Positions 21,450 to 32,501 of a stretch of DNA of 36,695 nucleotides are shown here, piece after piece. The notes under the pieces are model-generated. The model did not search any database and was not told the DNA's origin. It worked only from the letters and a program-made list of their open reading frames with translations. How positions within the stretch are numbered: position 1 is the stretch's first letter; each line of letters opens with the position of its first letter. Both the position numbers and the translations under genes were made by a program. This stretch comes from Dissophora ornata (taxonomy: Eukaryota > Mortierellomycota > Mortierellomycetes > Mortierellales > Mortierellaceae): contig MU616850.1 of the NCBI GenBank assembly GCA_025201705.1, positions 1-36,695 on the forward strand, written 5' to 3'.

Positions 21450-22703
21450 GTCGACAAGCTGTACACTCCAGCGACAGGGAATTTCGACTTTGACCATTAG
21501 AAACACTGTCTGCGTTACTAAGATGGCGGCGCGGAAGGGGGACCTTGGTACTGTAGAGCGATAAAAAAGGAATGATACCCCCTGTAGAGTCAACGTGATG
21601 TGAGGTTTTCTTTCAGCGCACCAAACCATAGACTAGGATCAGCGAACACCTTTGGCAAATTTTAATCCAAGCCAGTGTGGGGTTTCTTGTTTTTCATCGA
21701 GCTTCAAAGCAAATGAGATGTGGCATGCTGCTATTGTTATTGTGGCGTTGATTTTTTCAATGCGGGGGGCCCTGACTAAAGAAGTGAACAATAAGTGTTG
21801 ATGGACGTCCAGTAACAACGAGAACGAGAATTGCCATGCATGGTGTGCCATAATATGGGCTCTATAAGTACATGAACGTGGAGAGCTACATAACAATCAT
21901 GCACGATCGTGACCTCGTGGGTGCACAAGAGAAAAACAATACTACGAGATTCGTATGTTTTTTCTTAGGTCACTTGGACATGTCTTGGCCATCACTGGGG
22001 CTTCTTGCCGCTTACCACAAAGCAAGCACCAAAGACGACATCCAAGGTTTGGGGGGTGACACACAGGATGCAGGATGGTTAGATAAGTCGAGAGACGATT
22101 TTGCATCGACTACAGACGCCCTGACATTCACCCCTTCCGCTGCATGTGCCTGAACAACGAGACCTCCAAAAAAAAAAAAGGAAATATGCCCAGGCGGACC
22201 AATCCTTTTGATTTTCGCGTGTGGTTTTTCTAGATATTTGCCTCGTCCTTTTTTTTTTTTTTTTTTCAATCCTTTTGATTTTCGCGTGTGGTTTTTCTAG
22301 ATATTTGCCTCGTCCTTTTTTTGCCCTCGAGACAAAAACAGCACTATTCGAGGCCTGCCCTTTTTTTACCCCCTATGCACGATATGTATGCTCGCTTTCT
22401 GCACACCGTTCATGAAATATGTAGGTAGGGGGGTACATGTACTTGGCAGATGAAGCATAGTTTTTTTTTTTACTTCAGATATTTTCTTTATTATCTGATG
22501 TTAAAGGGTCAATGGATTCGTACTCCAATGCTGTAGAAGCTAGACCCTTGTTGATACTTACAAAGCAAGGAAAGTGTCGCTACGGAGACACATATTGATC
22601 AAAAAACTTCATTTTTTTTTTGGCTGTTGTTATAGTTGGGGTAGTGTATATATGTACAAGTTGTGGGAAAAGGGCAACTCCTCAAAGAAAAGGACCTTTT
22701 TTT
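21450..22703. other. Intergenic region with a short tandem duplication
   Basis: This 1.25-kb spacer separates two 3' ends (plus-strand NPF gene, minus-strand small gene), so both UTRs lie here. It is AT-rich with many T-runs. Apart from the duplication at 22200-22322, I see nothing gene-like. The frame 21872-22153 lacks recognisable features. Confidence 0.55.
22200..22322. repeat. Tandem direct duplication, 67-bp period, bounded by poly-T
   Basis: Copy 1 begins at 22200 and copy 2 at 22267. They are identical over 49 bases (caatccttttg...cctcgtcc) and then run into T-tracts of 18 and 7 bases. Perfect identity suggests a recent slippage or unequal-exchange event, or an assembly artefact at the homopolymer. 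Confidence 0.9.
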
Positions 22704-23511
22704 TTAGTGCTTGACAAAGCGGGTTTCGGCGTGATCAACATCGCGGTAGGCATGGATTTGAGCCTGGTCCTGCTTGAGAGCGCTATGTGACTCGACTAGG
22801 CGAATTGCTTCTGAAGCATGCTGGCTCAAACTAGAGGCTTTGTCGGCCTAAAGTAGTATGGACACATGTGAACGTGAGATTGTTAGATAGCCATTTCTTT
22901 ACGTTAGTGTTCCAAGAGGAGGGAGAGGATTGATATGCTACTTTGGACGTTTCCTTCAGTGCATTATAAAGCAACGATAAACATGAAGATAGGAAAATAA
23001 AAAAAATAGTTCCTGAAGTAGGGGGGAGGGGGAATGGCGGCCCGGGTCACTTTTCTCGATCATCCATAGAGAAACGTGCGCGAGAGAGAGACACAGAGGG
23101 AGGCAAGCAGACAAAGCACAAAGAGCTTGCAAAGGTGCCCAACCGAATTCACACGCGAACACCACTATGTGCCTCCCCTCTTTCTCTTTCTGTTCTTTCT
23201 TTTGTTTCATTTCATTTTTTTTTAGCGAACAACGTGTATACAACCAATGCGGGGGAGTTGCTCATTTTCCTGTTCAGGGGGTTCTTTTTTTTAAAAAACA
23301 CATTTGGCAATTGCAAAGGGAAAGGACTATTTACCTCGGTCATGTTTTTTGCTGACTGCTCCAGTTTGTCGGCAGCATTCTTGGCAGAATCGGACCAGGC
23401 ACTTGAAGAGTAGGCCGAGGGGTGCGAGTTATTGACAAAGGCCACGACGGGGATACGGGCCATTGAGACACGGGGAAGACCCTTGGCGATGGAACGGATA
23501 GCAACGGACAT
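22704..23511 (-). CDS. Small protein with mitochondrial-type presequence
   Basis: Exon 1 (23511-23335) and exon 2 (22847-22704) join in phase 0 over a 487-bp intron (gtaaat...ctttag) to give 106 aa. The N-terminus (about 1-30) is rich in Arg, Ser and hydrophobics with no acidic residue, typical of a mitochondrial targeting peptide. The rest is hydrophilic and rich in Ala, Ser, Lys, Gln and Glu (SAKNAADKLEQSAKNMTEAD...). It should form amphipathic helix, somewhat like LEA-type or apolipoprotein-like repeats. I do not recognise a family. A TATA-like box lies about 150 bp upstream. The intron has no evident extra exon, but one cannot be excluded. The likely location is the mitochondrial matrix; the function is unknown. 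Confidence 0.7.
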
Positions 23512-23661
23512 GGTATATATGTAAATGTGTGGGGTGTAGGGGTGTGTGAGTGTGTGTGTGCTTGGTTGTATTTGATTTGCTTGTTCTTAGTCGAGTCGAG
23601 TTGTTGTTGAGGGTGTGATCAAAAAAAGAAAAAAAAAACGAAAGGGAGGAAATGGACGCCG

Positions 23662-23668
23662 TTTTATA
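23662..23668 (-). promoter_or_regulatory. TATA-like box of the small mitochondrial-type gene
   Basis: On the minus strand the bases read ctataaaac about 150 bp before the ATG at 23511. This nearly matches the element before the OPT gene. The predicted leader downstream is CA/CT-rich. Confidence 0.45.
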
Positions 23669-24634
23669 GTACGTTGAGAGTTTGGGCTTGTCAGATGAGT
23701 GCAGTGTTACGCGCCTGAGCAAAGAAGGGAGGGAAACAGGAAAAGACAGGGATCTCAGAGATTGCGTTCCACAAGAGAGCGTGTGGGCGAGGGCTTGCAG
23801 GCCCATTGGACAATCGCGTCCCTGACCTGTTCTGTACGAATGGATGGGTGTGTACGAAGAAAAAAAAAAAAAGGCCGTGTGATGTGAGTGCGTGGATATT
23901 GTGTGTTTGTTTGGGCAGCACTGATTGCAAACATTCAAGTCAGGGTGCTTTGTTGGGTCGCTCGAAACTCAAAAAACGGGGCTAGAAAGCAACGATCAAA
24001 AATAAAAAGCGAGCGATGCTACTGGTCCACATACGATGATTCGATCCAACAATGCATTCGCTCCACGGACTCATCTTTCAGTGTAGCCTCACGATGCACA
24101 TCCAGAGAGCAGCAGTGGGACCGCTTAGAATAGACACCCAAAAATAAAGTATTTACCGTTGTATACAACAGAGCTGCTGGGGTCACCCAACTGGACACAC
24201 CCAACGATGCATCTTTGTCAAAATAATAAATTTTCAGTCATCCCGCCCATGACTCCACCCTCGCCGGTGTTTGGGGAAGACCACCGAAAACAATGATTTC
24301 TCGCCTGCCAAGGTAAAGCTGGGGATTGGGTTGATCAGCCCATCCTACCCAACAATCGCTCCATGCCACATCCATATTTCCCTATCGCTCATGCCAAGGT
24401 GCCACTGCACTCCCCACCCAAAAAAAATAAAAAAATAAAATAAAAATAAAAATTATCACCACCTGCCGTCTTATCCCACGTACAGAACAGAGATCACCTG
24501 TCGAAATTATCGCTGATACAGATGACGATAGCTGGACACCTGAATAATCCTGTCGAACTGCGCTGTGCTTAGAAATGTCGTGTAACAAGGTTATCCCGAT
24601 TGCTGCAAAGATCATTCATTGTTCTGATTGTTGT

Positions 24635-24640
24635 TTTATT
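24635..24640 (-). terminator. Candidate poly(A) signal, RRP3
   Basis: AATAAA on the minus strand lies 105 bp beyond the helicase stop codon at 24745. It is supported by motif and position only. Confidence 0.45.
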
Positions 24641-24744
24641 GAAAATGCATATGCTGGATATGAAATGAAGTGCAAAGTAATATGACATGATACAATTGGG
24701 GGACGCCTCTTCTCCCCCCTCCCCACTCCAACTTTTTTCTTCTT

Positions 24745-26605
24745 TTACTTCCTCATCTTCTTGCCCTTGTTTCCACGCGCAGCACCACTCTTACTCCTAT
24801 AGCCCCCAGCTTGCACAGAATCGTCATCTCGGTCATTATCGTCCTGGTTAAACAAGCGCTTGTTTCCGCCACGTCCTCCTTTGCCTCGGCTTGCGTGCTG
24901 CTCCTTAAGTTCTGTGATGGCGAAGCGCTGAGCCTCTGCTACACGCTCCTGGAGTAACATGACTGCGTCCTTGTCTGCAGGAAATTCTTCCAACTTCTTG
25001 CTGAGCGCTTGCTCAATCCTCTGATACACCTCCACGTCATACTGGGTGACGAACGTGATGGATTTACCCGAACGACCAGCACGGGCCGTACGTCCGACAC
25101 GATGAATGTAATCCTTCGAGTTATTGGGTAGGTCATAGTTCAAAACAATATCTACAGAAGGAATATCCAGACCTCTACATGACGCAAGCGAGAGGGTCAC
25201 ATGTGAGAAATGTATTAGTTATTCAGTGGCAGAACACCAATAAACCAAACGCCCCCCGAAGAAATAAAACGTAGCGGTTACCTGCTTGCAACATCGGTTG
25301 CGATCAAGATATTCCTGCTACCAGACTTGAACTTGTTCAAAGCTCCAAGACGTTTCTCCTGACTGAGCTGTCCATGCAAAGGAATGGCGGGGAAACCCAA
25401 GTTCCTGAGCAAGAGAGTAATTCTTTGAGTGTCGTTACAGGTCCTGGAGAAGACGATGGTTGAGTTGCCTGCAAGCTCATTCAGCAAATAAACGAGATAG
25501 GAATCCTTTTGCTTCAGGGGGAAGAACAGATAGTACTGGAGCAAAGTTGCGACTGTCGAATATTTGGTGGCAACTTCAATTTTGACTGGGTTGTTCAAGC
25601 TGGCTCTCTGAAGCTTGGCGACCTTGGTAGTCATAGTTGCAGAGAATAAGAAGGTGTTGCGCTCCTTGGGGATGACCTTCAAGATTTGGTCAATGATAGG
25701 TCCGAAATCCATATCCAAGAGACGATCTGCCTCATCCAGAACAAGATACTTCAACGTCCTCAAGCTGAATCCTTTTGTGTTTTCCAAATGATCCTGGAGA
25801 CGACCAGGGGTACAGACGATGACGTGGGGTTTTTTGGAGAGGGCAATCGACTGAGCCATCATATCCATGCCTCCGACAATGACACAGCAGCGCACACCAA
25901 TGATTGATCCCAATGATTCGAACGTTTCTGAAATCTGAACTGCCAATTCTCTACAATGAAGAGTGCGGTTGAGAAGTGTGTCAGCATCAATGCCATCCCT
26001 TCTGGACTTCCTGTGTGCCATTCATCAACTCTCGGGTCGTGGTGTTTACCTTGTGGGGGCCATCACGCAGGCAAACATGGGTGACGGGTTGTTCCAGAGG
26101 GCCTGAAGGATAGGGAGGGCAAACGCAGCCGTCTTTCCTGAACCAGTCTGAGCAAGACCAATGATGTCGCGGCCCTGCAGAGACCATGGAATAGACTCTT
26201 TCTGAATTTCCGTAGGGGCCTTAAACTTGAGCTGCTCGCAGGCATCGACCAAAGGTTGCATCAACCCCTGAAGTTGTCCAATGTGAAGAAAGCCAGAAAT
26301 GTGAGTGGTTTGCGTGAAGTGTTACGAGAGCAGGCGTGGATCCATGGAAGAGAGAGACGTACCAGGTCCTTGAAGGTCATGTTCTCTTTGGACTCTGCTA
26401 CTTCGGTGTTGTTCTCCTGCTCCTCATTGTCCTCCTGCTCCTCATTGTCCTCCTGCTCCTCATTGTCCTCGTCGTCTTGCTCCTCGACCTCACTGTCACT
26501 GTGCTCCTCCTCGCTATCGGATTTCTCCTGAGGGACAGGCTTTGGTGGAGGTGCAGCAGCCTTCTTTGCAGATTTCACGCCATTTGCGATCTTTTTCATG
26601 ACCAT
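24745..26605 (-). CDS. RRP3: DEAD-box ATP-dependent RNA helicase Rrp3 (DDX47)
   Basis: Four exons (26605-26363, 26267-26050, 25950-25282, 25174-24745) give 519 aa. All junctions restore helicase motifs: TFKDLGL, APTRELAVQ and ATDVASRGLDIP. Motifs in order are Q (FKAPTEIQ), I (AQTGSGKT), Ia (PTRELA), GG, Ib (TPGRL), II (DEAD within [15 protein letters not shown]), III (SAT), IV (IVFSRT), V and VI ([11 protein letters not shown]), so the core is intact. The DMDFG sequence after DEAD and the overall pattern match Rrp3/DDX47, the nucleolar helicase needed for early cleavages of pre-rRNA leading to 18S rRNA. The N-terminus (about 30-80) is a low-complexity acidic region built on an 18-bp repeat. 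The C-terminus is Gly/Lys/Arg-rich and ends KKMRK, a nuclear/nucleolar-type tail. Divergent from the EMW1 gene. Confidence 0.95.
26414..26467. repeat. Three exact 18-bp tandem repeats in RRP3 exon 1
   Basis: The unit ctcctgctcctcattgtc occurs three times without mismatch. Read on the minus strand it encodes the hexapeptide repeat DNEEQE. Further imperfect copies flank it. It is in frame, so copy-number change would lengthen or shorten the acidic tract without breaking the protein. Confidence 0.95.
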
Positions 26606-27050
26606 GTTGGTATTGTGATTAGAGTGTTTGGTTTGCTTGAACAGGGCAATGTAAAACTAGTCGGGGAATGGAGATGAAGGCTGCGCTGAGAAAGTGGGGA
26701 CAAAGGCACAAGACAAACAAAAAAAAAAGAAAAAAAAAAAAAAAAGTGTCAACAGTGACTGCATGTTTTCCCCTCTCCCACCGTGCCTCTCTGTCTGCCC
26801 CACGCACAGACATCGATCTTTTCGTTTCTACAGACGCCGAGTCGTTATTGCAGTCTGCACTGAAGTACTTTCGCTGGACCTTATTCTTGCTGATTTGCAA
26901 TCACCAAGAACATCAGAGAACAATTCCTTTGCGATTTCCAAGTCTTTTCCCTCGTTTATTATATATAAATATATATATTTCTCTCTCTTTTCTCTCTTCT
27001 TCGCTCCTTTATTTCGCACCACGTCCGCTACGTTTACCAAGTGTGCAATC
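26606..27050. promoter_or_regulatory. Shared divergent promoter, RRP3 and EMW1
   Basis: The 445-bp region lies between two start codons on opposite strands. It contains an A-rich tract (26719-26745, a CT/T-rich leader element for neither strand in particular), an AT-rich tatataaatatatatat stretch at about 26961-26979, and a CT-rich leader before the EMW1 ATG. An open frame upstream of 27051 continues to 26694 but is low-complexity. Confidence 0.6.
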
Positions 27051-29790
27051 ATGGTTTCCGCGATCGACCAGCAGCAATGGAGCGTCCTCCTCGGTAGCGA
27101 TCTTCAGCAAAAGCCAGAGAGCACTGACGTCGCCACACCAGAGCTGAACGCAGAGACTAGCTCCTTGACACAATTGCTTCTTGCAGGCGAGTATGGCCTT
27201 GCTCTCAAGACCTCGGTCGCCGCGGATATTTTTGGCACCCAATTGACTGACGCAGACGCCGAGGTTATCGCCCTCGATGCCTCCCTGGACCTTCCAGCCT
27301 TCCTGACCAAGCGTATGAACACCTACGTCAACAGCACGCCTTCTTCACCCTCCACCACCTCCTCCGCGTCCTTGGACGTTCTCTTTGTGGGAATTGCTGC
27401 TCTCTACGCCTTTGTTCAGGCTGGATGGACGGGTCCTGAGATTGGCTTCGAACCCATCGACATTCTGCCTACCCTTGTGAGGGTCAAGGCCACAGATCTG
27501 GATAAGCAGGCTCTTGACAAGCTCGCTGTTGGTGGAGAAACCACCTACCACCTCTCGCGTCAGGTCTTGTTCTTACACTTTGCAAGGATTTTGCTCGTCG
27601 ATAATCTCGAGACTCTGAAGAAGGACCCAGTTGTTGCAAAGACTGCGCCATGGTGGGCACTGCGTACACTGTTCCTTCAGCAGAGAGCCCTAGAGGGTCC
27701 TACTGGCTTGTTGCAGGAGGAAATGTTGACTTTGGCAAATGATATCGAGTCTGTGTTGACAGAGGAGGTAAGCCGCAGTCTTTATCGAGTCGATTTTTTT
27801 TTTTTTTTTTTTGGCGTATCGATCAAGACGCTAACTTCATCTATCGTTCTCTTCCATCTACTCACAGACCAAACTTGAGAATGGAACATTGGAAGCCATC
27901 GACAAAAAGGAGGCCATGACGCGTTTCTGGATTGAAAAGGGCTTGGTGTTGCATTGGTACACCGAGGACACAAAGGCCTACGACACCTTCCAAAAGGCGC
28001 AGTCAGCTTCAGGACTTCGCTTCAAAGTCACAGGAGCCTTGGGAAAGCGTACAAAGTTCCAACAATTCGACACGTCGCAGCTCGTCGTTGTCGCAGAGAG
28101 CAGCAGAGAGCTAGCTAGCTCCAGAGCCTCAGCCTACAAGTCTAATGCTGGCTCGGGACCTAAGAACCTGGAGCACAACGATGACACCATCCTGGAAAAG
28201 GTTCAGTTCACAGAGCTCAGTGAGGAGGAGCGAGCGCGTCTTGGGGACTTGGAGTTGGATCCCTCCAAGAAGGTTGAGGACCTCCATCCTATCGATCACG
28301 GTCTCTTGCTGGCATTCTGCCTTAACATCAAGAATACCAATCCAGCTCATGGTCTTACTGTCGAACAAATGTTCCCCTACGTGACTCGTGTCTTGGAGAC
28401 ACCCAACAATTGGACAGTGTACACAATGGCGCTGCTGCTCCGATCGCGTCTCGAATCAGACAAGTCGAGGACAGTAGAGCGAGGTGCGCTGCAGCTGCAG
28501 GCCTTGGTGGACCAAACCAAGATCGAAGATGAGACATCGACGACTAGGGAGAGAATGCATCACTTCTTTTCCGTGCTTCTCCCATCCAAGTGGGAACTGG
28601 AAAAGGAGTTGGCTGAACAGTACATGTCTTTGGGAGTGGTTCGCTCTGCAATGGATATTTTCGAGCGCTTGGAGTTGTGGGAAGACGTGATTGCTTGCCA
28701 CCAATTTTTGGATCAGCCCGAGAAGGCCAAAGCCTTGTGCCGAGAACTCCTTGTCAAGAACCCCACAAATGCGAAGCTCCTCTGTATCATTGGTGACCTC
28801 GATGAGGATCCTGAAAAGTTCAAGGAGGCATGGGAGGTTTCTGGACATCGTTTCGCTCGCGCCCAGCGCTCTCTCGGAGCTTACTATTTCAAGCGCCAGC
28901 AATACAAAGAGGCCATGCCTTGCTACCAGCATGCGCTCAAGATCAACCCCTTGTATGAAAACTCTTGGTTCATTCTGGGATGTATTGGCATGCAGTTGGA
29001 GGATTTTGACGTGGCGACCGCGGCATTCACAAAAGTCGTTTCGATCGACCAAGGCAACGGAGAGGCCTGGAACAACCTCGCAGCTATTCACATGCGTCGC
29101 AACGATAACCTGGATGCACAGCACGCTCTGCGACAGGCTTTGAAAGAGAAGAGAGAATCGTGGAAGATCTGGTCCAACTACATGTACTGTTCCTTGGACA
29201 TTGGTGATTTCACAGAGGCTATCCGCGCGATGGGTATGGTCGTGGAGCTGAAGTGGAAGCAGAGGAAGGAGGACAAGGAGAACGATGAGATTGTTGACAT
29301 TGTCATCCTGGACAGGATCGTGCAGGGTCTCACCAGGGACTTGAAGGATCTTTACTCAAGGCGAGTCGCGTTTCAGGAATCAAAGATCGAGGATTTGTTG
29401 CTAGGCATCACCAACCGTATCACCAACGATCCTAGAATCTGGAGAATCTGTGGCAAATTTTACTTTTGGCAAAAGAACTATCCCGAGTGCTTAGAGTGCC
29501 ATCTCAAGGCCTACCGCTCTGTGATCCATAACCCCAAGATCGAAACCGACAATGCAGAGTTTGAAACTGCTGTTGAAGCAGCCATCGAGATGGTGGATTG
29601 GTACAGAAACTTGGGATCTTTGACTTTTAAGGATGGGGAAGGTCAGGAGCAAGTTGTGGCCAAGGACTGGGCGTATCGCTCAAAGCAGATGATCAAGAGT
29701 CTTATGGCAAGGACCAGGGACTCGTGGGAGGAGGTCGCGGCATATGAGAAACTGAAGGATACGATGGAGAATCTCAAATCTGAAAAGTAA
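27051..29790 (+). CDS. EMW1: TPR-repeat protein Emw1/TTC27
   Basis: Exons 27051-27767 and 27868-29790 join in phase 0 (gtaagc...ctcacag) to give 879 aa. The middle contains the TTC27-type helical region (RFWIEKGLVLHWYTEDTKAYDTF; VQFTELSEEERARLGDLELDP). Several tetratricopeptide repeats follow, for example LGAYYFKRQQYKEAMPCYQHALKINP and AWNNLAAIHMRRNDNLDAQHALRQAL (about 610-710). Family knowledge: yeast Emw1 is essential and needed for cell-wall integrity, and human TTC27 is a conserved TPR protein thought to act in complex assembly. The exact biochemical role is not settled. The protein is soluble, with no signal or membrane segment. I chose the ATG at 27051 because homologues start near here and the upstream open frame is low-complexity leader. 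The intron holds an 18-T run. Confidence 0.92.
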
Positions 29791-30015
29791 ATCATAAAAA
29801 TGACGAGCTCTTTACATAGAAGCCAATAGGCTGTTTTTTTTCGCGTCAATAATACACGAACACTGTTTTTCAATCCAACAAACATGATTATATTTTTGAT
29901 CTGTGTATTGTAGTGTGTAAGGTCTATGGGTGTCCATGCTCAGTCTTGAACACGGCCGGGTAAAAATAAAAAGAGAGAGAGGGAGAGAGAAAGTGGTTAC
30001 CAATTGACGTCTCCT

Positions 30016-31946
30016 TTAGGCGATAGCTGGCGAACCGGAGCGAAGCGACACGTTGTTGCGGCGGTACGAAAAGTTGAAGCCTACATGTATGCCATAATAC
30101 ATAAAACAGCATTAGTACTGGAACTCCATCCACAAAAGCCCCCCCCCCCCTTTTTTTTTCTTCCTCCAAGACCAACAATGAACGCTTCACTTTACCCTGG
30201 GATCGAGTTTCGGTGGCAATTTTTCCTTGGTTAATATCCAAGAGCAACAATCCTGAAGCAGCATCTGGCAAGTTGAAATTCCACAAGTTCTTGAAAGCAG
30301 CCTCGTCCTTATCGTTAGGCATAGTGTTCACTGCTGGCAGGCGGTTGACAACGCTCAAGCAGTTCTCCAACAAGATTCTCTGCTCCTCACTATTACAACC
30401 GTAATAGAAATGTCAAAGAACAGCGTCAGAAAGGGATATCAATGGAGAGGTCAACAGCGACCCATGAAGATGAAGTTTAAAGTGAATCCAAAGCCCATTC
30501 GGTATTTTTTTTCTCAAGAACGGGGACGTTACCTGATATTGCTCTCGACCTGACCCTTGACGCCCTCCCACATATCCATGAAATTCTTTTGCGAGTTGGC
30601 AAGCTTGTTCCTGTACAACTCCTGATCTCCTTGGACACCAAATTCGTTATAAGAGATTCCGTAACGGAAATGCAATCCTGCAGAGATGGTGAAATCGGCC
30701 TTGAGGGCAAGTGCCAACTGTGCAAGGATTCCTTCGCGTCCAGGGCTGGCATGAGAGACCAGGATGCGGGTCTCTGTGGCATCAAAGACTTTCTGGGCAG
30801 TATCGACCAACTGTCCGATCTGAAGAGCTGTCGTCCACATCGTGCCAGAACCACCAGCAATCGTCGAAGTACCTGTGATGGGAAGATGAATTAGAAAGAC
30901 AATCGTTAGTCTTTGAATGCAAATCTAAGGCCGCAATAATCCGTTTGTCATCGCAGCCAGTTCACTTGGGACGACGCCTTGTATGATCCATTTGAACCTA
31001 CCTTCTCCAATATCGAACAACTTGTGATATGCAATCGCTCCTCCTAGGCCAAATAGTCGAAGCTTGACGCCTCCAATGTCGATCACTGCTGTGGCGCTCT
31101 CGTCAATGATATTCAAGTTGTTGATAAAATACTCGTTCGATCGGAACTTTTCCAGGACGCTCACATCCTCGCACGCTCCCCATACAGTGTAAACAGGCAC
31201 TTTCAACGTCTTTTGTCCAGAGAGAAATAATGGCAGCTCAGAAAGGATATTGGTGGCTGAGGCTTTGATCTGCGAACGAAGCGAATCAGGTGTGACATTC
31301 GACTGAAGAAGACGCGTGCGGAGAGCTGGAGGGATAAGTGTGCTATACTGGACCAAGTGCTTCAAAGTCCTAGTTTTTTTTTCCGCAGGGAAGATCCGAT
31401 TTGGTGAGGTGATTAGAATCATCTGGACGAGGATTGTTTTGCTCGTGGAATTATGTAAAGAGAAGTAATCGCTGATTTCTTTTTGTTGAGTCGTATATGT
31501 CTGCTGTCCACTCTACCTGTCGCTAATCCGATTCAAGCTGTCGCGCTCTATTGTATAACAGAAGAAGAAGACAAAATGTCAGATATGCACATATCACAAT
31601 CGATACAAGTAACGCGTTGAGCAAGAGACGATCTGATCATTTTCGTATCTCGTTCGTTGCTCTTGCTTTTATTTACCATAGAAACCAAAGTCGCCACAAT
31701 GAATAATCAGCTTGGCTCCGGTCTGGTCCACAAGGTCGTTCAACTGAGAGATGTTGCCTAATGATTTGTATATTGAAAAAAAAACGTGGTATATTAAATA
31801 TGTGGTGCCAAACTTCCTGCGTGGCAAAAAAAAAAAAAAAAAATCAATAGGTTGTGTTGATTGTGCACTCTTTTACCTCGAAGATCCGCGACACAAAGGA
31901 CCTTTCCGGCCGGGGTGTTGATAGTTTGAGATGTAGGCGAGCTCAT
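30016..31946 (-). CDS. DUF2433 protein, degenerate calcineurin-like phosphoesterase
   Basis: Seven exons (31946-31877, 31757-31677, 31547-31517, 31369-31002, 30872-30533, 30389-30196, 30080-30016) add up to 382 aa with every phase matching. Exon 3 is only 31 nt. The order of motifs follows metallophosphoesterases: ADLRGN (21-25 region), HCGDFGFYE (43-51), VWGACED (123-129), LVSHASPGREG (222-231) and SAGLHFRYG (247-255). The canonical metal ligands in D-x-H, GNHD and GHxH are altered (DLR, GACE, GLHF), so catalysis may be lost or changed. These sequences, and TIAGGSGTMWTTALQIG, are typical of the fungal DUF2433 family of unknown function. No signal peptide is seen, so it is probably cytosolic. 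Convergent with EMW1 (225 bp apart). Exon 7 is the least certain, but it restores FNFSYRRNN and a proper stop. Confidence 0.88.
31517..31547 (-). other. 31-nt micro-exon of the DUF2433 gene
   Basis: This short exon lies between a caatag acceptor and a gtagag donor. It supplies the ten residues ERDSLNRISD plus two bases of the next Arg codon, connecting GDFGFY to TLKHLVQYS. Skipping it (31 nt, not a multiple of three) would shift the frame. Confidence 0.8.
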
Positions 31947-32501
31947 TGTCGGTCTAGTAAGGGGCTGAGGAAAAGTCTCCCAGTCGGGACGCGGTGTTAT
32001 TTTATTTATTTCGATTGTACCTGCGTGGTGGGGGAGGGGTCACGTTTGTGGCTCCTCGCTACCCTCGTGCTGTTAAAAAAAACCTCCTGTCCACTCACCT
32101 TTTTTTCGTTTCAACTGAGGATGTTGCCGGTACGATGAAAGATGAAGATGAGGGCTGACGGGTAAATTAGAGTGAGGGAAAGTGATGATGACAATGGAAC
32201 AAACGGATGAGAGAAACGTTCTCCACAATCCACACTGGGTTTTTAAGGGGCATTTTGTCCGTGCGGCGCGGACGCGCCCAAAAAAAAATGGTCTACTTCT
32301 CGAGCACATTGACACAGCTGACCCCTCCCCCCCATATTTCGCTGCGTTGCAGCCCATCGTTTCTTGGACGCAAAAGCAAGACTCTCCTTAACTCCTTATT
32401 GACGTTAGGCTATTTAACGATAACGCAGTCAACGTATTATTGTACATTGCAATATTTAATGGGTTCTATTACTATTTTTTTTTTCGCCCCTACTATATAT
32501 C
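31947..32501. other. Promoter of DUF2433 gene and 3' flank of aspartic protease
   Basis: Both flanking genes are on the minus strand. The stretch is AT-rich with A/T runs (for example near 32074-32080, 32101-32106 and 32476-32485). Several short frames exist, but none is recognisable. Confidence 0.55.

Larger units (their letters stand above)
23512..24744. other. Promoter of small gene and 3' flank of RRP3
   Basis: Both flanking genes are on the minus strand. The part near 23512-23670 is a GT-rich (minus strand CA/CT-rich) leader with a TATA-like box. The remainder, including an A-rich low-complexity stretch at 24420-24452, shows no gene. Open frames here (23429-23938 minus, 23888-24133 plus) have no recognisable domain. 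Confidence 0.55.

Noticed and set aside
23429..23938. 169-codon minus-strand frame upstream of and overlapping exon 1 of the small gene
   Set aside because: It overlaps the start in another frame, is CA/CT-rich leader, and has no domain.
26694..27050. In-frame extension upstream of EMW1
   Set aside because: It starts with polylysine from an A-run and reads through a CT-rich leader. The family N-terminus fits the ATG at 27051.
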